A stretch of 17,163 nt of DNA from Chloroflexia bacterium (GTDB lineage: Bacteria > Chloroflexota > Chloroflexia > Thermomicrobiales > JALYUS01): the NCBI GenBank assembly GCA_025928215.1, contig JAICJW010000032.1, positions 1-17,163 of the forward strand, given 5' to 3'. Each line of letters opens with the position of its first letter. Position 1 is the stretch's first letter. Below the pieces are notes generated by a model, which saw only the letters and a list, made by a program, of their open reading frames with translations, made no database searches and had not been told where the DNA came from. Below are positions 7,356 to 13,591 of this stretch, in pieces. The position numbers and the translations under genes were made by a program.

Positions 7356-7625
7356 ATGTGTCGCAACATCAGGACGCTCTATAACTACGATCCGCCCGTC
7401 AGCGAGGAGGAAGTCCACGCTGCGGCGCTGCAGTTCGTCCGGAAGATCAGCGGCTTCAATCGCCCCTCCAAGGCGAATGAGGCCGCGTTCTCCGCCGCAG
7501 TCGAGGATATTGCGCGCGTCTCTGTTCGGCTGCTCGACTCGCTGGCCACGGCTGCACCGCCGAAGAATCGCGCGGACGAGGTAACGCGAGCGCGGGCGCG
7601 GAGTGCTCAGCGGTTTGGCACATGA
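7356..7625 (+). CDS. DUF2277 family protein
   Basis: An 89-aa protein with the whole DUF2277 signature: it opens MCRNIRTLYNYDPPVSEEEV, then LQFVRKISGF (26-35), NEAAF (41-45) and DSLATAAPP (61-69), ending in an Arg/Ala-rich tail. The family is small, soluble, probably helical and of unknown function. The start at 7356 is preferred because the family begins at MCRNIR and GGGAGG (7341-7346) lies nine bases upstream; the longer reading from 7299 would add 19 residues overlapping the promoter. It is monocistronic: a promoter just upstream and a convergent neighbour downstream. Confidence 0.9.
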   Translation: MCRNIRTLYNYDPPVSEEEVHAAALQFVRKISGFNRPSKANEAAFSAAVEDIARVSVRLLDSLATAAPPKNRADEVTRARARSAQRFGT

Positions 7626-7678
7626 AGAAGCGGTCCGTTCCCGTTCGATGATCTATAGCCCGCCATCACTGGCTCACT

Positions 7679-7699
7679 GTTTCTGCACTACGCTGAAAC
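7679..7699. terminator. Small hairpin between convergent genes
   Basis: GTTTCTGC (7679-7686) and GCTGAAAC (7692-7699) pair at seven of eight positions around a 5-base loop, in the 94-base gap between the DUF2277 stop and the convergent lipoprotein stop. It could terminate either transcript. There is no clear T run, so this is tentative. Confidence 0.3.
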
Positions 7700-7719
7700 G
7701 ACAACAAAATCGCGGATAT

Positions 7720-8508
7720 TCAAGAAAATATGGCGCTTCCCGCGATGCCGTCAATGATCGGCCCCCATTTGGCGGCGAAATCGGCGGCCGGTACGGTCGC
7801 GCTGATGAACCAGGTCGTGTCGCTGCCGGCCGGCTGGATAACCACCTGCTCGGAGACGACCGGAACGCCCTGCGTATAGGAGACGACGAGGCGTAGCGCT
7901 TCCAAACCGCCTGGGCTACCGAGGCGCACGCGATCAATGGATCGCACCGTGAGCGCGGTCGCGCCCCGTCCGGTCGTTTGCGCGGCGAGATTTTGCAGGT
8001 ATTGCGCCGCGTTATCGTCGGAGAGCAGATCGAGTTGCACCGGTAGGCCGTTGAAGGTCACACGCGGCACGTTCGGATCGGTCGGTGACGCACCTTTCGG
8101 TGTGAACTGGGCGGCATTCCCTGCGGTTTGTGCATCCCAATCGTCGGGATAATGGATCGTGACCTTCTTGTCGGGGGTCGTGAAGGTCTGGCCGCCCGCC
8201 AGCGGTTGCAGCACCGTACCCATCGTGATCGCCGGGATTGGCACCGTCGGCGGAATCGCGCTCAGGGGCGGCGGAGTGAGGGCGCTAAGAGGGGGTTGCC
8301 CAGTGGGGGTGGGAGGGATGGCGCTGCCCGAGCGGATATGGATCGGGTCAAGCGTCGGCGGTGGCGTTGTCGTGGGGCGAACCGTCGGTATCGCCGTTGG
8401 TGAACTACCACCCCCGCAGCCGACGAGCACGACGATGCCGAGCACGGACGCGAAGAGGCAACGGGCGAGAGAAGAAATCGGCGGTAGGGAGAAAACAGTA
8501 CACCTCAC
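7720..8508 (-). CDS. Putative lipoprotein with Pro/Thr-rich linker
   Basis: A 262-aa exported protein. A short basic N-region and hydrophobic segment (about 15-30) end in the lipobox LVGC, giving lipid-modified Cys31, followed by GGG. Residues 32-95 are a Pro/Thr/Ile-rich linker typical of surface lipoproteins. The globular domain (about 95-262) begins TVLQPLAGGQTFTTPDKKV and includes IHYPDDWDAQ, resembling PsbP/DUF1795-like domains that start with a tyrosine-proline-tryptophan strand; this fold assignment is a guess. The start is GTG, two bases after the flippase stop, so it is the last gene of the DtxR-flippase operon. No enzymatic motif is seen. It probably sits on the outer face of the cytoplasmic membrane. 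Confidence 0.75.
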   Translation of the reverse strand: MRCTVFSLPPISSLARCLFASVLGIVVLVGCGGGSSPTAIPTVRPTTTPPPTLDPIHIRSGSAIPPTPTGQPPLSALTPPPLSAIPPTVPIPAITMGTVLQPLAGGQTFTTPDKKVTIHYPDDWDAQTAGNAAQFTPKGASPTDPNVPRVTFNGLPVQLDLLSDDNAAQYLQNLAAQTTGRGATALTVRSIDRVRLGSPGGLEALRLVVSYTQGVPVVSEQVVIQPAGSDTTWFISATVPAADFAAKWGPIIDGIAGSAIFS

Positions 8509-8510
8509 TC

Positions 8511-9632
8511 TCAGTCACCGGGAGACGCGCTCGCGAGCGCCTTCGCGGCTCGCTTTTGCCCGTAGAATAACCCCCGCACCGTCGTCAGGGCGACTCTGCC
8601 GAGTGCGACACCGAACCAGAGCGTGCAGAAGCGGATCAAGAGCGTGGCGGCCACCGCGACATCGTGCGTCATCAGCGGTTCGGTGATGAGGGCAAGGAGC
8701 ATCGCCGTCATGCCGATCTCCGCCACGCCGAGACCACCGGGCAGGAGCGAAACCGAGCCGATCAACGTCGAGGCGGCGAGTACGAACGTCGCGGTCATGA
8801 AGAGTCGGGGCGTACCCGCAAACCCTAACCCGTTGAGGACAAGGAAGAACGCGACACACTCCCCAAGCCAGGAGATGAGGCCGAGCGCCGTCGCGAACAG
8901 GAGCGGCGCCGGTCGGAGGAGCGCATACGTGCTGTCGTAGAAGGCGTGCATCTGACGCGTGAATCGGGCGATGAGGCGGAATCGCTCCCCTGCATCAATC
9001 AGATGCCGGATCAGCCGCCGCTGCTGCAGAAGCAGGAAACCGAGGGCGCCGAGCGCCGCGATCGTCGCGAAGACCGGCACCCCATAGCGAAAGATGATCA
9101 GCCCAACGGAGGCGAGGAAGAGCATCGCGATCCCGTCCGTCAGCCGCTCGACGAGGATAATCGGCGCGCTGACGGCGATTGGCGTGCCGATTGCCTCCCG
9201 CAGGAGGAGCGACTTGAAGACCTCGCCGACTTTACCGGGCGTCATCGCCATCGTGAAGTTGGCGAAGAAAATCCGGGCGGAGAGAGGTGTCGGCAACGCC
9301 GTGATGCCGATGCGGCGGAGATAGTATTGCCACTTGATGAAGCGGAGCGCGTAATTGAATGATGTGAGGAGGAGGATCGGAGCGAGAAGCGGCCAGTGGA
9401 ACCCCGCCAGCGCCTCGGCGAGTTTGCGGCTGTCCGCGAAGAGGGTCAGCCCCATCAGGACGAGGAGGGCAAGCCCGGCCGAGAGGAGGATGCGCCCCCG
9501 AAACCTCCGCAGCCAGTGTTGCCCTTCGTCGCCGTCATTTCCCGCGCCTGCCACCGCTGCCACCTCGCCCCACGCCATACGCAAACCCGGCTGCCAGTAT
9601 AGGCCGGACGCCATCGCGGGCGCAAACGTCAT
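8511..9632 (-). CDS. Flippase-like integral membrane protein (LPG synthase transmembrane / UPF0104 family)
   Basis: A 373-aa polytopic membrane protein. About 45 mainly soluble residues precede a first hydrophobic segment (48-66); further helices lie at about 82-97, 152-161, 168-203 (two), 243-268, 278-296 and 306-347. Family motifs: TPGKVGEVFKSLLLRE (131-146), ERLTDG (162-167), LPGGLGVAE (297-305) and IRFCTLWFGVALG near the end. Members form the membrane part of lysylphosphatidylglycerol synthases or stand alone, probably moving or modifying lipids or lipid-linked sugars; this one has no synthase domain. The ATG overlaps the upstream DtxR-like stop as ATGA, fixing the start and suggesting translational coupling. 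The link to a metal-type regulator is unusual and may mean envelope remodelling under its control. Confidence 0.88.
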   Translation of the reverse strand: MTFAPAMASGLYWQPGLRMAWGEVAAVAGAGNDGDEGQHWLRRFRGRILLSAGLALLVLMGLTLFADSRKLAEALAGFHWPLLAPILLLTSFNYALRFIKWQYYLRRIGITALPTPLSARIFFANFTMAMTPGKVGEVFKSLLLREAIGTPIAVSAPIILVERLTDGIAMLFLASVGLIIFRYGVPVFATIAALGALGFLLLQQRRLIRHLIDAGERFRLIARFTRQMHAFYDSTYALLRPAPLLFATALGLISWLGECVAFFLVLNGLGFAGTPRLFMTATFVLAASTLIGSVSLLPGGLGVAEIGMTAMLLALITEPLMTHDVAVAATLLIRFCTLWFGVALGRVALTTVRGLFYGQKRAAKALASASPGD

Positions 9633-10294
9633 GCCGGGGCGACGAGCAATTCCTGGGCAGCGCGGACGCCGAGCGTCATCTCGCGGCCATCTTTGCGTAC
9701 GGTGACGGTTCCAGCATACGGAGCTTGTTCGAGGACGGTCATCGTCGTGCCGGGGAGCAGGCCCTTCTCATAGAAGTGGCCGAGCAGTTGCGGTTCCTCC
9801 TCGCCGTCCTCGGTGATGCGGCGGACGATGACCGTCTCGCCGACCGGCACCGCCGCGAGGGAACGGAGATCTTCCTCCGTGTAATCGTCCGGGATATTGC
9901 CGGGGATCGGATTGCCGTGCGGGCAGGTGTGGGGATCGCCGAGCGTGCGCGAAATCGCCGTCGCAACTTCCGGCGAGAGGACATGCTGGAACTTCACCGC
10001 CTCGTTGTGCGCCCGGAGCCAGTCAAAGCCGAGGATATCCGTCAGCAACAGCTCCGAAAGGCGGTGCCGCCGCTGGATCGAGCGCACTTGCTCCATTCCG
10101 GCAGGCGTCAAGGCGATCTCTTTTTGCGCGTTCATCCGCACGTACCCATCCTTGACCATCCGCTTGAGCGTCTGCGTCACGGTCGGCGCGGAGACACCGA
10201 CCGCCTCCGCCAGCCTCGCTCCGATCACCGGACCACCCTTCTGATTGAGGCGATACACCATCTCCAGATACTCTTCGATCGTCGCGCTCGCCAT
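9629..10294 (-). CDS. DtxR/MntR-family transcriptional regulator with altered metal site
   Basis: A 221-aa DNA-binding regulator. The winged helix is at about 1-65 (ATIEEYLEMVYRL, then GVSAPTVTQTLKRMVKDGYV), the dimerisation/metal domain at about 66-140 and a FeoA/SH3-like domain at about 147-220 (VPVGETVIVRRI to ELLVAP). Aligned by eye with DtxR, ancillary ligands His79, Glu83 and His98 are kept as H77, E81 and H96, but effector-site Cys102 and Glu105 are V100 and Q103; His106 is H104. It also carries TCPHGNP (123-129), a possible alternative ligand set. ATG 10294 is chosen because GGAG lies eight bases upstream and the family starts here; the open frame continues upstream without homology. 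It is the first gene of a coupled operon with the flippase and lipoprotein; a palindrome in its leader suggests autoregulation. Confidence 0.9.
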   Translation of the reverse strand: MASATIEEYLEMVYRLNQKGGPVIGARLAEAVGVSAPTVTQTLKRMVKDGYVRMNAQKEIALTPAGMEQVRSIQRRHRLSELLLTDILGFDWLRAHNEAVKFQHVLSPEVATAISRTLGDPHTCPHGNPIPGNIPDDYTEEDLRSLAAVPVGETVIVRRITEDGEEEPQLLGHFYEKGLLPGTTMTVLEQAPYAGTVTVRKDGREMTLGVRAAQELLVAPA

Positions 10295-10357
10295 ATTCCC
10301 TCTCCAAGCTCTTTCGCAACACTGACCACGATGATTTGGAAGGCAGACACTTTCACC

Positions 10358-10378
10358 TTTATATGCGTAACGTATAAA
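10358..10378. promoter_or_regulatory. 21-bp palindrome in the DtxR-like leader: candidate operator
   Basis: TTTATA and TATAAA form the ends of an imperfect inverted repeat with 9 bases between them, 64 bases upstream of the dtxR-like start. AT-rich ends and a length near 20 bp fit operators of DtxR/MntR regulators in general. On the - strand it also contains TATAAA, usable as a -10. Autoregulation is inferred from position only. Confidence 0.45.
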
Positions 10379-10385
10379 CGATTGC

Positions 10386-10413
10386 GCCGCCTCATGCAAA
10401 TGCATGAGGCGGC
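10386..10413 (-). terminator. Strong hairpin downstream of lrp
   Basis: GCCGCCTCATGCA (10386-10398) and its exact 13-bp reverse complement (10401-10413) are separated by AA. It lies 27 bases after the lrp stop and ahead of the dtxR-like leader. After the hairpin the - strand reads gcaatcgttt, so the T run is weak. The most likely role is to separate the lrp transcript from the following operon; it could also be a regulator site. Confidence 0.55.
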
Positions 10414-10439
10414 ACAAAAGAACGGGAATGCGTCGCTTC

Positions 10440-10907
10440 TTAGGGCAGCGGGGCGCGTTGTGTCTCCTTGCGGGTGCCGAGGACGATGATCGTCTTCGTG
10501 TGGGAGCGGGTTGCGCCATGCAAGCGGTTCATTAAGTGGTTGAGGTGCGTGATGTCCACGCAACGAACCTTGAGGATCATATCAATATCCCCCGCGACGC
10601 CGTGCTGTTCGAGTACTTCCGCTTCGCGGGTGGTGAAGGCGCTGATGCCGCGGTACTCCTCGTCGTAGTTACGCCCGGTCGGGATCGTGATCTCGATGAA
10701 CGCGGTCACTTCGAGGCCGAGCGCCGCCGCGTCAAGGTTCACTTCGTAGCCGCGCACGATCCCGGCCGTCTCCAATTTCCGGATGCGTTCCTGCACGGAC
10801 TGGCCGGACAACCCGACGGTGCGCCCGATTTCAGCGTTCGGCGTGCGGGCATTCTCCTGTAAGAGGCGCAGGATCGTGCGGTCGGTCTCGTCGAGGTCCA
10901 GGGCCAT
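10440..10907 (-). CDS. Lrp/AsnC-family transcriptional regulator
   Basis: A 155-aa regulator. The AsnC-type helix-turn-helix spans about 1-62 (LDETDRTILRLLQENART, IGRTVGLSGQSVQERIRKLE), then a short hinge, then the effector-binding RAM domain (about 66-148) with VTAFIEITI and VAGDIDMILKVRCVD, the part that usually binds an amino acid. Length is standard for the family. ATG 10907 is chosen: GGGGAGGAG lies about 10 bases upstream, the HTH begins at once, and the upstream open frame runs through a promoter and a repeat. It is transcribed alone from an extended -10 at 10961-10969 and diverges from the 11132 gene. The effector and targets are unknown; tyrA lies nearby but a link is speculative. 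Confidence 0.92.
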   Translation of the reverse strand: MALDLDETDRTILRLLQENARTPNAEIGRTVGLSGQSVQERIRKLETAGIVRGYEVNLDAAALGLEVTAFIEITIPTGRNYDEEYRGISAFTTREAEVLEQHGVAGDIDMILKVRCVDITHLNHLMNRLHGATRSHTKTIIVLGTRKETQRAPLP

Positions 10908-10960
10908 CGCTCGTGTACTCCTCCCCATTATTCGCGGCATGCACAATGCACACTTCGCGT

Positions 10961-10969
10961 ATTGTAGCA
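10961..10969 (-). promoter_or_regulatory. Extended -10 TGC-TACAAT for lrp
   Basis: On the - strand, TGC-TACAAT (hexamer 10966-10961) matches the -10 consensus at five of six positions. The start would be near 10955, giving a leader of about 48 bases. Upstream of it the inverted repeat begins at 10975, so any -35 lies within repeat sequence (ACTCCG at 17-bp spacing, a poor match). Confidence 0.5.
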
Positions 10970-10974
10970 GGAGC

Positions 10975-11056
10975 GGGGAAGTTCGGAGTTCGAGGTTCGC
11001 TGTGCGAAATGGGATCCATTTCTTCAAACTCCGACCAGCGAACTCCGAACTTCCCC
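10975..11056. repeat. Long hairpin of GTTCGNN heptads, copy 1
   Basis: Perfect 18-bp outer arms (10975-10992 and 11039-11056, starting ggggaagttcggagttcg) enclose an inner perfect 7-bp palindrome (gaaatgg / ccatttc, loop GAT). Each arm is built of 7-base units: GTTCGGA, GTTCGAG, GTTCGCT on the + strand. It fills the space between two divergent -10 elements. A related element occurs at 14512-14570. No coding potential. Confidence 0.75.
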
Positions 11057-11059
11057 GTG

Positions 11060-11068
11060 TGGTATCAT
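11060..11068 (+). promoter_or_regulatory. Extended -10 TGG-TATCAT for the 11132 gene
   Basis: TGG-TATCAT (hexamer 11063-11068) matches at five of six positions and begins four bases after the repeat ends. The predicted start near 11075 gives a leader of about 57 bases. The -35 region falls inside the right arm of the repeat. Confidence 0.5.
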
Positions 11069-11131
11069 ACCGGCGGACCGACAGGGCGCAGCGTCGCCCT
11101 CTTTTTGCGCGAAGGAGACGAGAGAGCACCG

Positions 11132-11653
11132 ATGTCCGTGGAGACCGAACCGAGGGCGAATTTCCTCTCGAACAGGATGCGTTTCACCGTGATAGACGCG
11201 CGCGGCAGCGTCAGTTTCGTCGCTCCGGTTGGCAGTTTGAAGCCACTGATTGCGGCGTGCAGCCATCGCCCGGCGTCTGTTGGGGAGTTGTTACGCGCCG
11301 TCGCGCCATACGATGACCAGGTGGCGAACGACGTCGCCAGCGGCCTCGCCGTCTTCGACGAGCACATCACACCCGATACCCCTGAGCGGTTGCACCGGCT
11401 CCTCGATGAGGATCCGGAATCCGCGCCACCTGTTTTCCGGGTGCTCGATGAACGGACGCGCGAGGCGAGCATGAAAGCGGCGCGAGGCGGGCTCGTCCTT
11501 TTCAATCTCAAAGCGCGGCGGATCGTCCAGATACACAACAATGTCCTACGCGTGCGCCGCCGCGACCGGGGCCGTGTCCGCTCCGGCGGCGTCCCACTGG
11601 ACAACCAACTCTACTCCTACGAACTCCCGGCAGACTGGTCGCTGGTCCCGTAA
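11132..11653 (+). CDS. Unrecognised 173-aa protein
   Basis: I do not recognise a named family. The protein is soluble, without signal peptide or membrane segment. An N-terminal half (about 16-92) contains SFVAPVGSLKPLIAAC and an acidic, helix-prone stretch; the C-terminal half (about 117-173) holds the most ordered-looking part, ARGGLVLFNLKARRIVQIHN, then a basic RRRDRGRVRSGG segment and the closing YSYELPADWSLVP, which looks like a small beta-rich domain. The basic patch may bind nucleic acid or phosphate, but that is a guess. ATG 11132 has AAGGAG about 14 bases upstream, a rather long gap; ATG 11177 is an alternative. It has its own promoter and diverges from lrp. Codon use matches its neighbours, supporting a real gene. 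Confidence 0.7.
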   Translation: MSVETEPRANFLSNRMRFTVIDARGSVSFVAPVGSLKPLIAACSHRPASVGELLRAVAPYDDQVANDVASGLAVFDEHITPDTPERLHRLLDEDPESAPPVFRVLDERTREASMKAARGGLVLFNLKARRIVQIHNNVLRVRRRDRGRVRSGGVPLDNQLYSYELPADWSLVP

Positions 11654-11663
11654 GCGTCCTTTG

Positions 11664-11763
11664 AACCGTAGAGACGCGAAGAGAAAGACGACAGCAGAAG
11701 TATGCCGCTTTGCTGCAAGGCAAACCCCATCTTCATGCTTTTCTCCTCGGCGTCTCTGCGGTT
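11664..11763. repeat. Intergenic hairpin repeat, 'aaccgcagaga' family, copy 2
   Basis: The arms 11664-11686 and 11739-11763 are inverted: aaccgtagagacgc and, on the other strand, aaccgcagagacgcc, each followed by gaagagaaa or gaggagaaa. It fills the gap between two convergent genes, starting about 10 bases after the TAA of the 173-aa gene and ending 4 bases before the TAA of tyrA. A smaller inner pair (cagca / tgctg) is present. The position suits a bidirectional terminator. Confidence 0.7.
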
Positions 11764-11767
11764 ACCG

Positions 11768-12790
11768 TTATCTCCGATCGGGGGGGTCGTTGAGGCCGGG
11801 GAGTTTGCGCTTGCGGCTGGCGAGGTTGCCGAAGAGCAGGCGTCCGAAGGAGCCTTTCATATCCTCGTTCATTTCGTCGCTCGTGCTTTGCAGGAGGTCG
11901 CCGCTCTTGCCTTCCTGCGTCGCCCATTCGGCGCGCATGTCGCGCGCTTTCGTGAACCACTCCTCGACGCGCGCCTCGCTCCCCTCGCCGGTTTCGGTGA
12001 GGAGGGCGCGCAATTTCTCCAGTTCGTCAATCTGCCGGTCGAGCCAGCGGGCGATGCCCGCGCGGTTCGTCAGGAAGATGTCGCGCGACATGATCGGATC
12101 GCCCGCCGCGAGGCGCGTCGTATCGCGGAATCCGCCGGCCGTGAGCGTCTTCATATCGCGCCACGAGGCGTCCGCACTCAGTGCGTGGACGAGCGCTGCG
12201 GAGACCGCGAGCGGCAGATGGCTGATACCCGCGACATAGGCGTCATGCTCTGTGGCATCGAGGAAGCGCGGTGTCGCACCGAGCGCATTGACCAGCCCGA
12301 CGACATTCTGCACCGCCGCGTCGCCCGCCGTGACGGTGGGGATGACTACCCAGGTCGCGCCGTTGAATAACTCCGCACTCGCGCCCTCGACCCCGCGCGT
12401 ATTCCCCGCCATCGGGTGGCTGCCGACGAAACTGACCGTTGGCGGCAGGAGTTCCTGAGCCCATTCGAGGATTTCCGCCTTCGTGCTGCCGGTATCCGTG
12501 ATCGTCGCGCCCTCGCGCACATGCGGGGCGATGATCTCGAAGACATCCCGCATCGCGCGCACCGGCGTGGCGATAATCAGGAGGTCGCAGGCCTCCGCGA
12601 TTGCCGGGAGCGAGCCGACCGTTCGGTCCACGGCATTCAGTTTCCCTTTAGCATACCGCTCATTCGCGACGTCAATATCGAAGCCGACAACCTCGACTTT
12701 CTGCTTACCCTCCGCGCCTGCCCATTTGCGCAGGCCCATCCCGACGGACGACCCGATCAGGCCCAGGCCGATGATGCCAATTTGTTGCAT
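11768..12790 (-). CDS. tyrA: Prephenate dehydrogenase
   Basis: A 340-aa cytosolic enzyme that oxidatively decarboxylates prephenate to 4-hydroxyphenylpyruvate in tyrosine synthesis. The NAD-binding fold starts at residue 3: IGIIGLGLIGSSVG, then VVGFDID as the second strand. Catalytic-region motifs: TDTGSTKAEI (98-107), GSHPMAG (123-129, His125), EHDAYVAGISHLP (181-193) and GGFRDTTRLA (219-228). After about residue 285 there is a polar, charged extension of about 55 residues without an ACT domain, so classical tyrosine feedback through ACT is not expected. ATG 12790 is preferred because AGGAG sits eight bases upstream; the in-frame GTG at 12799 overlaps that SD. It is transcribed alone from an extended -10 at 12903-12911 with a leader of about 106 bases. 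Confidence 0.93.
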   Translation of the reverse strand: MQQIGIIGLGLIGSSVGMGLRKWAGAEGKQKVEVVGFDIDVANERYAKGKLNAVDRTVGSLPAIAEACDLLIIATPVRAMRDVFEIIAPHVREGATITDTGSTKAEILEWAQELLPPTVSFVGSHPMAGNTRGVEGASAELFNGATWVVIPTVTAGDAAVQNVVGLVNALGATPRFLDATEHDAYVAGISHLPLAVSAALVHALSADASWRDMKTLTAGGFRDTTRLAAGDPIMSRDIFLTNRAGIARWLDRQIDELEKLRALLTETGEGSEARVEEWFTKARDMRAEWATQEGKSGDLLQSTSDEMNEDMKGSFGRLLFGNLASRKRKLPGLNDPPDRR

Positions 12791-12853
12791 GGATGACACT
12801 CCTACACCCGGTGATAGCGATATGCCCTGCGGGACGATATGCGGCCCGCGACG

Positions 12854-12876
12854 GGTAGGCGGAGAAGCCTGCTACC
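12854..12876 (-). other. Hairpin in the tyrA leader
   Basis: Within the predicted leader, GGTA plus GGC (12854-12860) pairs with GCC plus TACC (12867-12876) with a 3-base bulge (12870-12872) and a 6-base loop. Nearby are the direct repeats CGATATGC at 12818 and 12835 and a GCGGG/CCCGC stem (12829-12833 with 12845-12849). The leader may be regulatory, but no known riboswitch class is matched and no terminator with a T run is seen. Confidence 0.3.
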
Positions 12877-12902
12877 ACCAATACAAACCTTTCGCTTCCA
12901 CA

Positions 12903-12911
12903 AGTATACCA
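12903..12911 (-). promoter_or_regulatory. Extended -10 TGG-TATACT for tyrA
   Basis: On the - strand, TGG-TATACT (hexamer 12908-12903) matches the -10 consensus at five of six positions. It is 15 bases beyond the stop codon of the SH3b gene. TTGCCA is only 10 bases upstream of the hexamer, too near to be a -35. Transcription would start near 12896. Confidence 0.5.
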
Positions 12912-12925
12912 GACAATGTGGCAAC

Positions 12926-13546
12926 TCAGCCGGGGATTTTCTCCAGGTCAATATCGCGCACCCAGCCCTCGGCGCCGGATGCATCGCGCAGTTTGCGCCA
13001 CACCTCGCCATCAACCGTCTGATCCTGGTTGAGATACTGCAGTTCCGTCCCCGGTGGCAAAGTCTTGACGATGGTGCTCGACGTACTGGCGTCGCTGCGG
13101 AGCCGGATTGTGAACCCACCGGCGATGCGGAAGTTCGCCTTGAAGGTGACGGTTGGCGTGCCAGCGACGCGCGAACCCGTCGCCGCCGTTGCCTGGCCGG
13201 TGCTGCTGGCGACCGCGCTGTTTGCTGCCTGGGTCGAGATGCTGGCGATCGAGGTCGCATTAGCATTCGGCGTGCCGGGCGGACGGGTCGCGGGTGGGGT
13301 GATCAATTGCGATCCAGCAACGGAGGAGCCAGACGGCACCCGTGAGGATGGGACATCGGTGATGCTCAGTTTTTGGGAGAAGTCGGGCAGGATGGTGATG
13401 TGCGTATAGAGGTAAATGAATCCGGCGAGACCGATGAGGATGCACGCGGCCATCGCGACGCCGAGCGCAAAGCCGTTGCGACGAGAGTGCTGTTCGAGCC
13501 GTTCCGTCAGCCCCGTATTGCCGATTGGGTCCCGGTCTCCTGCCAC
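12926..13546 (-). CDS. Membrane-anchored SH3b-domain protein
   Basis: A 206-aa protein with a short cytosolic N-terminus (1-24), one transmembrane helix (about 26-48, GFALGVAMAACILIGLAGFI), a Ser/Thr/Ala/Pro-rich linker (about 60-132) and a bacterial SH3 domain (about 137-203: FTIRLRSDASTSSTIVKTLP, then VWRKLRDASGAEGWV). The orientation suggests the SH3b domain lies outside the membrane, where such domains typically bind peptidoglycan or other wall polymers; no catalytic domain is attached. The start is GTG, supported by GGAGGA nine bases upstream and a good sigma-70 promoter at 13592-13621. Lineage-typical Thr/Ser linkers also occur in the lipoprotein of this window. Ligand and role are unknown. 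Confidence 0.82.
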   Translation of the reverse strand: MAGDRDPIGNTGLTERLEQHSRRNGFALGVAMAACILIGLAGFIYLYTHITILPDFSQKLSITDVPSSRVPSGSSVAGSQLITPPATRPPGTPNANATSIASISTQAANSAVASSTGQATAATGSRVAGTPTVTFKANFRIAGGFTIRLRSDASTSSTIVKTLPPGTELQYLNQDQTVDGEVWRKLRDASGAEGWVRDIDLEKIPG

Positions 13547-13591
13547 GTCTGCCCATCCTCCACCGTATCCACACCGTCAAAATGACAGGGC

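Noticed and set aside
10295..10519. N-terminal extension of the DtxR-like protein from 10519
   Set aside because: The extra 75 residues run through the lrp terminator hairpin and the candidate operator, have no family similarity, and a good RBS precedes ATG 10294.
10908..11129. N-terminal extension of the Lrp-like protein from 11129
   Set aside because: It would translate a repeat and the promoter; the HTH starts right at ATG 10907, which has a strong SD.
10913..11131. Upstream start of the 173-aa gene at 10913
   Set aside because: The extension would be made of the heptad hairpin and an extended -10, so it is not credible coding sequence.
12791..12896. T-box riboswitch in the tyrA leader
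   Set aside because: TTGGTGGTAGCAGG loosely resembles the T-box sequence, but the leader is far too short for stem I and no antiterminator/terminator pair with a T run is present.
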